A stretch of DNA of 64,000 bases from contig NZ_UAPU01000006.1 of NCBI RefSeq assembly GCF_900445255.1, forward strand, positions 123,501 through 187,500, written 5' to 3'. Shown here piece by piece: positions 8,764-15,955 of this stretch. The notes under the pieces were generated by a model that was given only the letters and a program-made list of their open reading frames with translations, was not told the origin of the DNA and did no database searches. Both the position numbers and the translations under genes were made by a program. This DNA is from Anaerobiospirillum thomasii. GTDB taxonomy: Bacteria; Pseudomonadota; Gammaproteobacteria; Enterobacterales; Succinivibrionaceae. Position 1 is the stretch's first letter; each line of letters starts with the position of its first letter.

Positions 8764-8783
8764 TTATGCCGAGCTCGGCATAA
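8764..8783. repeat. 20-bp perfect palindrome at the RIT right junction
   Basis: TTATGCC-GAGCTC-GGCATAA, bounded by GGGGCT (8758-8763) and AGCCCC (8784-8789), making a 32-bp inverted repeat. Its arms resemble the TTATGCCAAG half-sites inside the RIT ends. It has no counterpart in the reconstructed intact maturase, so it arrived with the RIT element. Confidence 0.75.
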
Positions 8784-9389
8784 AGCCCCCTGAGGGGTGC
8801 CCTTTGTGGTCTTATGACCAACTTTGCCGTTTTCACTGATTGGGGCTCTCATGAACCTATGTATCAGCGATATGACTCTTCCGTCCTTGATATTATTGCT
8901 TAAGACTTGGAGAAGCTTGCTGTGGTTCACAGTATCAAAGAATTTGCTTAGATCCAAATCGATTACCCATTCTAGACCTTGGTTTACATACTCGCTTGCT
9001 TTCGCAATCGCGTCTTTGCAACCTCTGCCCGGGCGGAATCCGAAGCTATTGTCTGAGAATACCTTTTCATACTCCTCGCTTAGTACTTGCGCTATAGCCT
9101 GCTGTACAAAGCGATCTCGTACTGTTGGTATTCCCAAGGGTCGCTTCTCTCCATTATCTTTTGGAATGTAGACTCTCAGAATTGGTTGTGGTCTGTATTT
9201 GCCGTTCCTAATCGCCTCAGTGATTTCACCTGGGTGTGATTGTAAATACTCACAGAGTTCATCTGTGCGCATTCTATCGACGCCCGCACTGCCTTTGTTT
9301 CTCAGCACACTGTGCAGAGCTCTTTTAAGGTTAGTGTAGTCGAGCACTCTCTCTAAGGTTATAGGTTCAATTTGCGATATATTACTCAT
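8784..9389 (-). pseudogene. ltrA: Group II intron reverse transcriptase, N-terminal part
   Basis: Begins MSNISQIEPITLERVLDYTN and shows reverse transcriptase blocks in order: NKGSAGVDRM, YRPQPILRVYIPKDNGEKRP, SFGFRPGRGCKDAI, WVIDLDLSKFFDTVNH (first catalytic Asp), then TTKGTPQGA, where the RIT element begins. The frame runs on into element DNA to a stop at 8727. The missing YADD, thumb and maturase domains are at 4569-5321. The break lies between the PQG and YADD blocks, so neither piece can be active alone. Confidence 0.9.
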
Positions 9390-9910
9390 AGGTCTATATT
9401 ATCCGGCAGAACTCTTCCTACCCTCCGCAACTTGATTTACGTCCAAGCCTTGGCCAGTAGCTACAGTCAATTGCCTGCTTTTGCAGAAGACTGCTTTTTC
9501 AGAGCCATTTTTTTTTAACCGGCTAATTCCTCCGATTTTCATATCTGTTAGGTTCTGTCCTTCCCTTGTGCTCTCAAGGTACTATGACGTCTGCTGACTT
9601 CCGTATATTCGTTGTTACTACGGTTTCCCGCTATACGGATCTCCCCCGGTAAGTACGGTTTCTTTCTCTCCATATAACGCTCAGTCTTTACATATACCGC
9701 TACGACTAGATTTCGGACTTCGTCATATTTAGCAGACTTATCCGCGGTACATGCCTATAAACTGTTTCTGTTCGTAGGTCCGGAGATTTGCCTTCAGCTT
9801 CCTTCAGCCATAGTGTTACCACTATAACCTTGCTTTTAGCTATACACTTCCCTCTAGTGGGGCGTGTTGGGGACTTTCACCCGTTAGAAACGCGCACATG
9901 CAGGGCGCAC
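9390..9910 (-). ncRNA. Group II intron ribozyme, 5' domains (I-III/IV)
   Basis: 521 bases without a gene between the intron 5' end (GTGCG at 9910) and the maturase start. It contains GGGTGAAAGTCCCC near the 5' end and several short inverted repeats as expected for domain I. I did not resolve the full fold. Confidence 0.75.
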
Positions 9911-9943
9911 TAAAAACAAAGATGGACTTTGCCATCTTTGTTT
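9911..9943 (-). terminator. Rho-independent terminator used as intron target
   Basis: Minus strand: a 12-bp stem AAACAAAGATGG/CCATCTTTGTTT with a short loop, followed by TTTTTA and then at once by the intron 5' end GTGCG. It terminates the UPF0303 gene that stops at 9953. Confidence 0.85.
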
Positions 9944-9952
9944 ATGTGTGAT

Positions 9953-10444
9953 TTAAATATTAAATACCGGGACTTCTATCTGCTTTTGACCAAGGTATGT
10001 TGCAATCTGATTGGTCAGATACTGATGATCTCTTAAATGAGGCAGTCCTGATACCAAGGCTATGCCTCTGAACAGGCCGTTTACAACAATAGGGAAGCCA
10101 CCGCCTACTAAAGCATAGTGATCCTCATCATCATGCCATGGCTCATCTTCAATCATTTTAAGATGACGCAGTACAGCTACATGCAGTGAGGCCATCTGAG
10201 TTCTTTTAACAGTATTGGTCTTGCGCATCAGCCATCTGTTGTTGACCTCGTTGGTGCCCTGCTTGAAGCAGGCAAAAACCTCAAGATCATCAAAAATAAT
10301 TTTGGTAGCTATAGGTCTATCCAGATCTTTTGAGTTTTCAATGATTAAACTGCCAAGTTCAATAGCAGCAGTATGATCAAAGGTCTTGAATTTATAAAGT
10401 TGTTCCTGCTCTACAATAGCATCAAGTGTTTCCTGTCTGTACAT
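9953..10444 (-). CDS. UPF0303 / heme-degrading-domain-like protein
   Basis: 163 residues, the normal length of the UPF0303 family (HbpS-like fold, related to GlcG). Family hallmarks seen are IATKIIFDDLEVFACFKQGT, NNRWLMRKTNTV and ALVGGGFPIVVNG near the C-terminus. The biochemical function is not established; some relatives bind or degrade heme or small flavin-like ligands. It lies 92 bases after tusB and has its own terminator at 9911-9943, so it may be the last gene of the iclR-tusDCB transcript or separately expressed. It is not part of the enterobacterial tus-str block. Confidence 0.75.
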   Translation of the reverse strand: MYRQETLDAIVEQEQLYKFKTFDHTAAIELGSLIIENSKDLDRPIATKIIFDDLEVFACFKQGTNEVNNRWLMRKTNTVKRTQMASLHVAVLRHLKMIEDEPWHDDEDHYALVGGGFPIVVNGLFRGIALVSGLPHLRDHQYLTNQIATYLGQKQIEVPVFNI

Positions 10445-10536
10445 ACAATCTCCTAAAGCAATGTCCTGCTATATAATACAATGATTTGCCAAAAAAAGAA
10501 TAATGCTTTGCTCTCTTACAAAGGCAGGTCACAAAA

Positions 10537-10836
10537 TTACAGCAGTGAAACTACTTGGCCTTTATAGTTACTTATAAAGATAGCAGCTTCCCTTGCTTTT
10601 ACTCTGTAACATATCAATTTAGAAGATATAGCGCTGTTCTCTTCTCCTTTATTGTTTTTTTTCCTCTCAATGAAGAAGTTACTGTCAACAATTCTTATGC
10701 TCTCACACTTGTCACATAGACTCAGCACTATACTTTCGTCTATATCCTCTTCTTTAAAAACAACCACACTGTCTGTTCTTTCTATAATCTCTCGACATTG
10801 TAGTAAAGATGAGTTTGAATTTAACATGTATAACAT
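10537..10836 (-). CDS. tusB: TusB/DsrH-like sulfur relay protein
   Basis: 99 residues starting MLYMLNSNSSLLQC, matching the TusB start pattern (MLHTL...S). It belongs to the DsrH fold family. TusB with TusC and TusD forms the hexamer that takes persulfide from TusA and passes it through TusE to MnmA for 2-thiouridine at tRNA wobble position 34. The ATG overlaps the tusC stop by one base. The protein is divergent, so the TusB call rests on size, order and end motifs. In enterobacteria rpsL is the next gene; here it is 9.4 kb away. Confidence 0.8.
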   Translation of the reverse strand: MLYMLNSNSSLLQCREIIERTDSVVVFKEEDIDESIVLSLCDKCESIRIVDSNFFIERKKNNKGEENSAISSKLICYRVKAREAAIFISNYKGQVVSLL

Positions 10837-11141
10837 TAAAATGTTACCACCTTTTCTGACTGCTCAATACATTTACGAAACTCAGTTTTATCTATCATCT
10901 TTATAAACATATATTCATCTTTTAATGAACCATTTCCTAAAGCGTATGTAGGTACATTAAATAACTCTAGTTGTCTTATTTTTTTTACTCTATCTAAACT
11001 GCTATTCTTAATTGTATCTAGAATCTCTGGCATAATCATAAACATGCATTCAATGTCCATATCAGCCATTGTCAAAGTCAATTCTAGAGCGTGCTCAAAG
11101 TCGTTTGTTTCTATACTACTGTTTAAGATAATTAAAATCAT
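10836..11141 (-). CDS. tusC: TusC/DsrF-like sulfur relay protein
   Basis: 101 residues, shorter than E. coli TusC (119). The DsrE/F-like fold is recognisable from the start MILIILNSSIETNDF and the end EFRKCIEQSEKVVTF, which parallels the ...YDVILRF end of TusC, with LELFNVPTYAL in the middle. It abuts tusD with no gap and overlaps tusB, so the three are translated as a unit. It is a structural member of the TusBCD complex in the cytoplasm. Confidence 0.8.
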   Translation of the reverse strand: MILIILNSSIETNDFEHALELTLTMADMDIECMFMIMPEILDTIKNSSLDRVKKIRQLELFNVPTYALGNGSLKDEYMFIKMIDKTEFRKCIEQSEKVVTF

Positions 11142-11465
11142 TTAAAAACTTATAACCTTTTCTGCCTGTGCTATACAAATAGCTAGTTCTGTATATCCAG
11201 ATATCTCTACTCCAACCAATTGCTCTTTTTCTATGTTCTGCTCTTCAGTAGCTCTGCCGCATACCAAGAGTCTTACATCATAGATATCAGCTTTATTTTT
11301 ATATTGTTTCAACAGGTCTGCATTTATATTCTTAAACAATGAAGCAGAGTTACCTGTAAAAAATATAACATCAAGTTCGAATTGATAAGATTCCATCAAC
11401 TCAAGAATAGTTTGATGTATATTTTCTTTATCCGCATCCTGTTTAACTATTATCATATACTTCAT
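11142..11465 (-). CDS. tusD: TusD/DsrE-like sulfurtransferase subunit
   Basis: 107 residues, shorter than E. coli TusD (128). Cys69 in RLLVCGRATEEQ lies at the place of the TusD catalytic cysteine (ICVAAALRRG region) that carries the persulfide; VISGYTEL-like and AEKVISF ends also match. It is first of tusD-C-B and only 15 bases after the iclR stop, so it is probably on the iclR transcript. The DNA is more A+T-rich than the sugar cluster to the right. Confidence 0.8.
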   Translation of the reverse strand: MKYMIIVKQDADKENIHQTILELMESYQFELDVIFFTGNSASLFKNINADLLKQYKNKADIYDVRLLVCGRATEEQNIEKEQLVGVEISGYTELAICIAQAEKVISF

Positions 11466-11480
11466 CGTTGATAGACTCTT

Positions 11481-12254
11481 CTATAAGCTTTCAGATATTT
11501 TTGCGCTAGCAGCGTTTAACTTTCTAATTAAACTATCACGTTGTACTCCTTTTATTTCTATGGAGTTGCCATATATGCCGATAGCTCCAATTGGATAGTG
11601 CATAGAATCATATACTCCTACGGCTATATCCATAATATTTTCACAAAAGGTCCCATCACAGACAGCAACATTTTTATCCCTAATCTGCTCTATTTTCTTT
11701 TCAAGAACACTCCAAGAAACAATAGTATCATCTGTGACTTTTGAGAGCTCACTTCCCTTTATTGTCTGCAGTTCTGAATCAGACATATGTGCCAAAATAC
11801 ACTGTCCAATTGCTAGGCTATGTGCTGGTACTATCAATCCTGCACTAATATTATTTACAACACTTTTTATCTCTCTACAAGCAGTAGTATAAATGATAAT
11901 TATTTCTTGCTCACGATCAGAAGATAAGAAAGGAATGGCTAGATAAAAACTTTGTTTAAAATACTCACTTAGTGGTGATAGCGCTTTTTGAGCAGCTACG
12001 CAAAGAGGGAGACGCGACTGAACCTCTGCACCCACAAAATAAAACTTAAGACCTAGCCCATACGCTTTAGTTTGAGAATTCTGAAAGATAAAGCCCCTAT
12101 CTTTTAAGGTATTGAGAATTCTGAATGTCCCGCTTTTAACAAGATTAAGTCTTCTACTTATCTCTGTTACGCCCATTTCACGCTTTTCATTGGTAAGAAG
12201 CTCAATGATGTCCATGGCTTTATGTAGCAGATTTATATTTGAAGAGTCTTTCAT
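11481..12254 (-). CDS. IclR-family transcriptional regulator
   Basis: 257 residues. The N-terminal winged helix (residues 8-70) contains MGVTEISRRLNLVKSGTFRILNTL; the C-terminal ligand domain follows, with GLIVPAHSLAIGQCILAHMS. IclR proteins bind short sugar acids or related metabolites. The divergent TRAP operon and two TGTTCCACWGARTAGAACA operators in the shared gap indicate that it represses that operon and itself. The unusual point is that tusDCB follows 15 bases downstream; the enterobacterial neighbour of tusD is the unrelated regulator yheO. Read-through from iclR could thus influence tRNA thiolation genes. Confidence 0.9.
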   Translation of the reverse strand: MKDSSNINLLHKAMDIIELLTNEKREMGVTEISRRLNLVKSGTFRILNTLKDRGFIFQNSQTKAYGLGLKFYFVGAEVQSRLPLCVAAQKALSPLSEYFKQSFYLAIPFLSSDREQEIIIIYTTACREIKSVVNNISAGLIVPAHSLAIGQCILAHMSDSELQTIKGSELSKVTDDTIVSWSVLEKKIEQIRDKNVAVCDGTFCENIMDIAVGVYDSMHYPIGAIGIYGNSIEIKGVQRDSLIRKLNAASAKISESL

Positions 12255-12327
12255 GCTTTGTGCATATCCCTCTTTTTTGTTTTTTTTATTTTATTACAAA
12301 AACAACATTTTCAACAAAAATACTTCA

Positions 12328-12346
12328 TGTTCCACAGAATAGAACA
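12328..12346. promoter_or_regulatory. IclR-type operator 1
   Basis: TGTTCCACAGAATAGAACA, an inverted repeat TGTTC-N9-GAACA, lies 74 bases upstream of the iclR start codon. It differs from operator 2 at two central bases. Autoregulation of iclR is inferred. Confidence 0.7.
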
Positions 12347-12416
12347 AAATCAGACAAATACTAAAAATAGGCCAAAAATTATTTGTGACACATAACTCAT
12401 TTTTTGTTTTTTCAAT

Positions 12417-12444
12417 TTGTAAACCTTTCTTTCAAGACTAATAT
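12417..12444 (+). promoter_or_regulatory. Predicted promoter of the TRAP/aldolase/kinase operon
   Basis: TTGTAA (12417-12422), 16 bases, TAATAT (12439-12444). Operator 2 begins 7 bases after the -10 box, over the expected start site, which suits repression. Confidence 0.5.
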
Positions 12445-12450
12445 TAATAT

Positions 12451-12469
12451 TGTTCCACTGAGTAGAACA
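12451..12469. promoter_or_regulatory. IclR-type operator 2
   Basis: TGTTCCACTGAGTAGAACA inside a longer perfect repeat: the arms TAATATTGTTC and GAACAATATTA give 11 matched pairs around a 9-base centre. It lies 20 bases before the dctP start, 123 bases from operator 1. Confidence 0.75.
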
Positions 12470-12488
12470 ATATTAGGAGTTTTGAATT

Positions 12489-13526
12489 ATGAATAGTTTT
12501 TTTAAGCGCACCTTAGTTGGTGCAGGACTCATGGCTAGTGCAACAATGTTTTCTTGTGCTTTTGCCCTGCAGGCTCCAACATTTACCCAGAACAAAGCAC
12601 CGGCTCAAGCTACAAATGCCGAATTTACTATGAATATTGGTCACGTAGCAGGTGCTGAACATCCTGTAAATATTTCACTCAAACAGTTTAAAACCAATGT
12701 TGAACAAAGAACTGGTGGCAAGCTTGCAATTAACATATATGACAGCGGATCTTTAGGCGGAGAGCTCGAAATGCTCGAGCAAATGAATATAGGCACTCTA
12801 GAGTCATCTGTAATCATGTCAGGATCTTTTTGGGAACGTTATGATACTGCCGCAAATGTTTCTTTAATTCCATTCCTATTTGATACTTTAGAAGGAGCAA
12901 GAAAGGCCTGGAATGGAGAGTTTGGTGCAAAATTTGCTAAAGATATTATCGAACCAAACGGAGCCTACGTTTTATCCTATTGGGAGTCTGGATATAGACA
13001 CCTTTCCTGCAACGAAAAACCTATAAATGTGCCTGCAGATATGAAAGGAATTAAATTTAGAACATCAGAAAATGACATGAAGGTACAGATGTTCAAGGCT
13101 CTTGACTCAAATGTTGTGATGCTCCCATTCTCTGAATTATTTACAGCATTACAGCAAGGAACTGTTTCTGGTCAAGAGAACCCTGCTGCTAACATTCTTG
13201 CCTCATCATTATTTGAGGTTCAAAAGTATATGTCATTAACTGGACATATGTATGATAACTGCGTCTTTGGTGTAAACAAACAATGGTTTGACAAACTTCC
13301 TGAAGATTTTAAAGTAATCGTAAAAGAAGAAGCCGCTAAAGCCCGCCTACTTGATCTTGAATTATCTGATGAAGCTAAGTTCATTGCTAAGCTGAAAGAG
13401 AAAGGCATGATCATTAATGAAGTAGATAAGGAAGCCTTTAGAAAGCAGATCAAGCCTATCTGGGACAAATTCACAAAAGAACACGGTCCAGAGTGGATTG
13501 AGCTTGCCATTAAATCTCAGAAATAA
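12489..13526 (+). CDS. dctP: TRAP transporter substrate-binding protein (DctP family)
   Basis: 345 residues. It has a Sec signal peptide of about 27 residues (MNSFFKRTLVGAGLMASATM then ending FALQA). The mature part has the DctP pattern: GELEMLEQMNIGTLESSV, FRTSENDMKVQMFKALDSNVVMLPFSELFTALQQGTVSGQENP. In this family the arginine of the RTSE segment usually pairs with a carboxylate, so a sugar acid or other organic anion is the likely ligand. SD AGGAG precedes the ATG. It is first in a five-gene operon under the IclR-type operator. Confidence 0.92.
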   Translation: MNSFFKRTLVGAGLMASATMFSCAFALQAPTFTQNKAPAQATNAEFTMNIGHVAGAEHPVNISLKQFKTNVEQRTGGKLAINIYDSGSLGGELEMLEQMNIGTLESSVIMSGSFWERYDTAANVSLIPFLFDTLEGARKAWNGEFGAKFAKDIIEPNGAYVLSYWESGYRHLSCNEKPINVPADMKGIKFRTSENDMKVQMFKALDSNVVMLPFSELFTALQQGTVSGQENPAANILASSLFEVQKYMSLTGHMYDNCVFGVNKQWFDKLPEDFKVIVKEEAAKARLLDLELSDEAKFIAKLKEKGMIINEVDKEAFRKQIKPIWDKFTKEHGPEWIELAIKSQK

Positions 13527-13544
13527 ATTTAAGGGGTAAGCGCT

Positions 13545-14024
13545 ATGAAATTGATTGATATTGTAAAAAAACTTGTAACCTGGGCCTGCAGTTTTGCTTT
13601 GGCACTTATGGCTACTATAGTTTTTATTCAAGTTATAAATCGCAATATTTTTGGTGGTTCATTTAAGTGGGTTGAAGAGATGGCATCCATGTGTATGGTT
13701 TGGATTACATTTTTTGGTGCAGCCCTTGCTACAACCTTAAATGCTCATACTCGCATCGAGTTATTCGTGTCACTTCTACCAAAGCGCTTATCCAGAACAA
13801 TTTTTGCTTTAGGAGATTTAGTATGCGCCGCCTTTTCAACAGCTTTATGTTGCTACAGCTATCCTCTTATTATGGCAAATCTGCATACTATGTCTCCTGC
13901 AATGAAGCTTCCTCTTGCTATTAACTATATAGTTTTCTTTATCGCAGCTCTTTTAATTACTTTCTTTATGATATTAAGAGCGGTAGAAGATTTTAAAGAC
14001 AAAGAGCAGAAAAAGGAGAATTAA
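13545..14024 (+). CDS. dctQ: TRAP transporter small permease (DctQ family)
   Basis: 159 residues with four hydrophobic segments, the DctQ topology. The segment FKWVEEMASMCMVWITFFGAALA matches the conserved W.EE...W..FLGA motif. It pairs with the large permease encoded 4 bases downstream to form the Na+-coupled membrane unit. SD AAGGGG precedes the ATG. Confidence 0.92.
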   Translation: MKLIDIVKKLVTWACSFALALMATIVFIQVINRNIFGGSFKWVEEMASMCMVWITFFGAALATTLNAHTRIELFVSLLPKRLSRTIFALGDLVCAAFSTALCCYSYPLIMANLHTMSPAMKLPLAINYIVFFIAALLITFFMILRAVEDFKDKEQKKEN

Positions 14025-14027
14025 GAT

Positions 14028-15311
14028 ATGGATCCTATTGCACTTATTTTTATTGCTCTTGCTGTATGCCTAATTCTTGGTATACCTGTGGCCTTTTCAA
14101 TAGGTATCAGTGTTCTCTCTTTTTTACTATATCAGGGATACCCTTCTCCTATTGTGATGGCTCAAAGAATGGTAGATGGTGCCCGTTCATATACTATGAT
14201 GGCCCTTCCTATGTTTATTTTCGCAGGCGCCCTTATGGCATACGGCAGCACTCCAAGACTAATGAGACTTGCCAATATGTTAGTTAGCAAAGTTCCAGGC
14301 GGTCTCGGCGCTGCAACTCTTGTAACCTGTGGCTTCTTTGGAGCAGTGTCAGGATCCGGAGTTGCATCCACAGCTGCAATAGGCGGAATTGTAGGCAAAG
14401 AAATGCTAAAACAAGGCTATGGGCTTGGAATCACTGCAGGCATTTTAGCCGGTGGCGGTGTAATGGCTACTCTCATTCCCCCATCTCTTGTAATGGTCAT
14501 ATATGCAGCAAGCACAGGCGTATCCGTAGGAGATATGTTTGTTGCAGGTATTGGTCCTGGCGTATTTATCATTCTGCTTCTTATATTAATGAACTGTATA
14601 ATTGCCAAAAGACGCAATATTGGCAGTGGTGAAATTATCACTTATACAGCTGGTGATAGAATAAAAATAATAGCAGATGCACTTCTCCCTCTTTTTTTAC
14701 CAGTGCTTATTATTGGTGGCGTGATATCTGGAGTTCTTACACCGACAGAGTCATCAGTAATAGCTACTGTTTATGCTCTATTCCTCGCTGTTTTTGTTTA
14801 TAAAGAGTTAACCTTTGCTAAATTTATAAAAGCAACATCTGAGTCAGTAATTACATCTGCAATTATCCTCTTTATTATCTCATCAGCCACTCCTTTTGGC
14901 TGGTTGATGGCGACTCAGAATGTCCCACAGATATTTACTCAATCAATAATAAATATAACGACAAATCCATACATGATAATGGCAATTTTCTTCTGCCTGC
15001 TATGGGTTCTCGGCTGTTTCATGGAGACTATATGCATAATTATTCTAATTACGCCAATACTGTTCCCTATAGTAACCTCTATGGGAGTTGATCCTATTCA
15101 TTTTGGTGTAGGAATGATGGCTAACCTTGCTGTAGGCGGCATTACACCTCCTCTATCAGTCGGACTATTTACAGCTTGTCGTATTTTAAACTGCAAAATT
15201 GAGCAAACATTCCCAGATGTTCTCTATATTGTTGCTGTAATTACTGTAGGTGCCATAATCACATTCATGGTCCCAGAGTTCTCTCTTTTCCTTGTAGATT
15301 TGCTAAAGTAG
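14028..15311 (+). CDS. dctM: TRAP transporter large permease (DctM family)
   Basis: 427 residues, typical DctM length, with about 11-12 hydrophobic segments. The motifs GFFGAVSGSGVASTAAIG and LIPPSLVMVIYAASTGVSVGDMFVAG form the conserved transport core, and the repeated GGITPPL occurs near residue 370. It carries the substrate across the inner membrane with sodium. It is tightly packed between dctQ and the aldolase gene. Confidence 0.93.
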   Translation: MDPIALIFIALAVCLILGIPVAFSIGISVLSFLLYQGYPSPIVMAQRMVDGARSYTMMALPMFIFAGALMAYGSTPRLMRLANMLVSKVPGGLGAATLVTCGFFGAVSGSGVASTAAIGGIVGKEMLKQGYGLGITAGILAGGGVMATLIPPSLVMVIYAASTGVSVGDMFVAGIGPGVFIILLLILMNCIIAKRRNIGSGEIITYTAGDRIKIIADALLPLFLPVLIIGGVISGVLTPTESSVIATVYALFLAVFVYKELTFAKFIKATSESVITSAIILFIISSATPFGWLMATQNVPQIFTQSIINITTNPYMIMAIFFCLLWVLGCFMETICIIILITPILFPIVTSMGVDPIHFGVGMMANLAVGGITPPLSVGLFTACRILNCKIEQTFPDVLYIVAVITVGAIITFMVPEFSLFLVDLLK

Positions 15312-15320
15312 GTTTAAATT

Positions 15321-15929
15321 ATGAGTATTGAACAACTATCACAAGAAATAATTTCAGTTTGTAGGCTCTTAAGACAAAACAAGCTTGTTAATGCCACACA
15401 TGGAAATATCTCCGCAAGATATGGCGATATTATGCTTATAACTCCAACTGGTAGTGACTTTTATACAATTGAACAGGAAGACCTTGTTCAAATGAATATC
15501 ATATCAGGAGAAATTATTTCAAAAGGACACCCTTCAAAAGAATACGATTTACACCTTCTGGCATACAGAAAACGCCCCGATATAAATGCTGTTATTCATG
15601 CTCATAGTCCAAACTCTGTGGCAGTAAGCTGTCACAAAGAAGTTACTAATTTGGATAGTATTGTCCCAGCATACACTCTTTCTTTTGCTATTTATACAAA
15701 ACACCTGCCAATGGTGGGTTACTTTAAAGCAGGCTCTATGGAGCTAGCAGAAAAAGCGACTGACAAATTAATAGGCAATAATGCTGTAGTTCTGCAGCAT
15801 CACGGCATAATAGTTGTATCTGACTCTGTTATGAAAGGTCTTTATAGACTTGAGGAAATTGAAGAGAACAGCGAAATTGCACTAAAAATAGGTTTTGACA
15901 GCAAGTCCATGGATCCTGACTCTTTATAG
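15321..15929 (+). CDS. Class II aldolase / sugar-phosphate 4-epimerase
   Basis: 202 residues, the size of FucA, AraD and SgbE. The zinc and catalytic set is visible: HGNISARYGD (27-36), SKEYDLH with Glu74, HAHS (His93, His95), and QHHG (His160/161). The family either cleaves fuculose- or rhamnulose-type phosphates to dihydroxyacetone phosphate plus aldehyde, or epimerises ribulose 5-phosphate at C4; sequence alone does not decide. It follows a TRAP transporter and precedes a kinase, so it probably acts on the kinase product. It resembles a reduced yia/sgb-type (IclR-controlled) pathway. Confidence 0.85.
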   Translation: MSIEQLSQEIISVCRLLRQNKLVNATHGNISARYGDIMLITPTGSDFYTIEQEDLVQMNIISGEIISKGHPSKEYDLHLLAYRKRPDINAVIHAHSPNSVAVSCHKEVTNLDSIVPAYTLSFAIYTKHLPMVGYFKAGSMELAEKATDKLIGNNAVVLQHHGIIVVSDSVMKGLYRLEEIEENSEIALKIGFDSKSMDPDSL

Positions 15930-15955
15930 TTTAAATAAAGTTAAGAGAGTTTATT

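Larger units (their letters stand above)
5322..8783 (-). mobile_element. RIT element (three tyrosine recombinases in tandem)
   Basis: Three overlapping tyrosine recombinase genes, all minus strand, are enclosed by 34-bp terminal inverted repeats at 5322-5355 and 8724-8757 that differ at one base (inward TTATGTAGATATAGATATTA and on to TTAG). At the right end the repeat is followed by GGGGCT, a 20-bp perfect palindrome (8764-8783) and AGCCCC; AGCCCC also flanks the left end (5316-5321), giving a 6-bp direct repeat. ATGCCAAGTT half-sites recur inverted at 5341-5350 and about 5395-5405. Recombinase-in-trio elements are a described class; the target here, a maturase gene, is unusual. Confidence 0.85.
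4508..9910 (-). mobile_element. Group II intron interrupted by a RIT element
   Basis: Minus-strand RNA starts GTGCGCCCTG at 9910 (group II 5' consensus GUGYG) and ends CTACCCGAT at about 4508, just after a domain V/VI-like fold. The ribozyme 5' part occupies 9390-9910, the reverse transcriptase 4569-9389, and domains V-VI about 4508-4567. Removing the 3.47-kb insertion at 5322-8789 leaves an intron of about 1.94 kb, a normal size. It sits directly after the terminator hairpin of the upstream gene, the insertion habit of group IIC introns; the class itself is not proven here. Confidence 0.85.
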
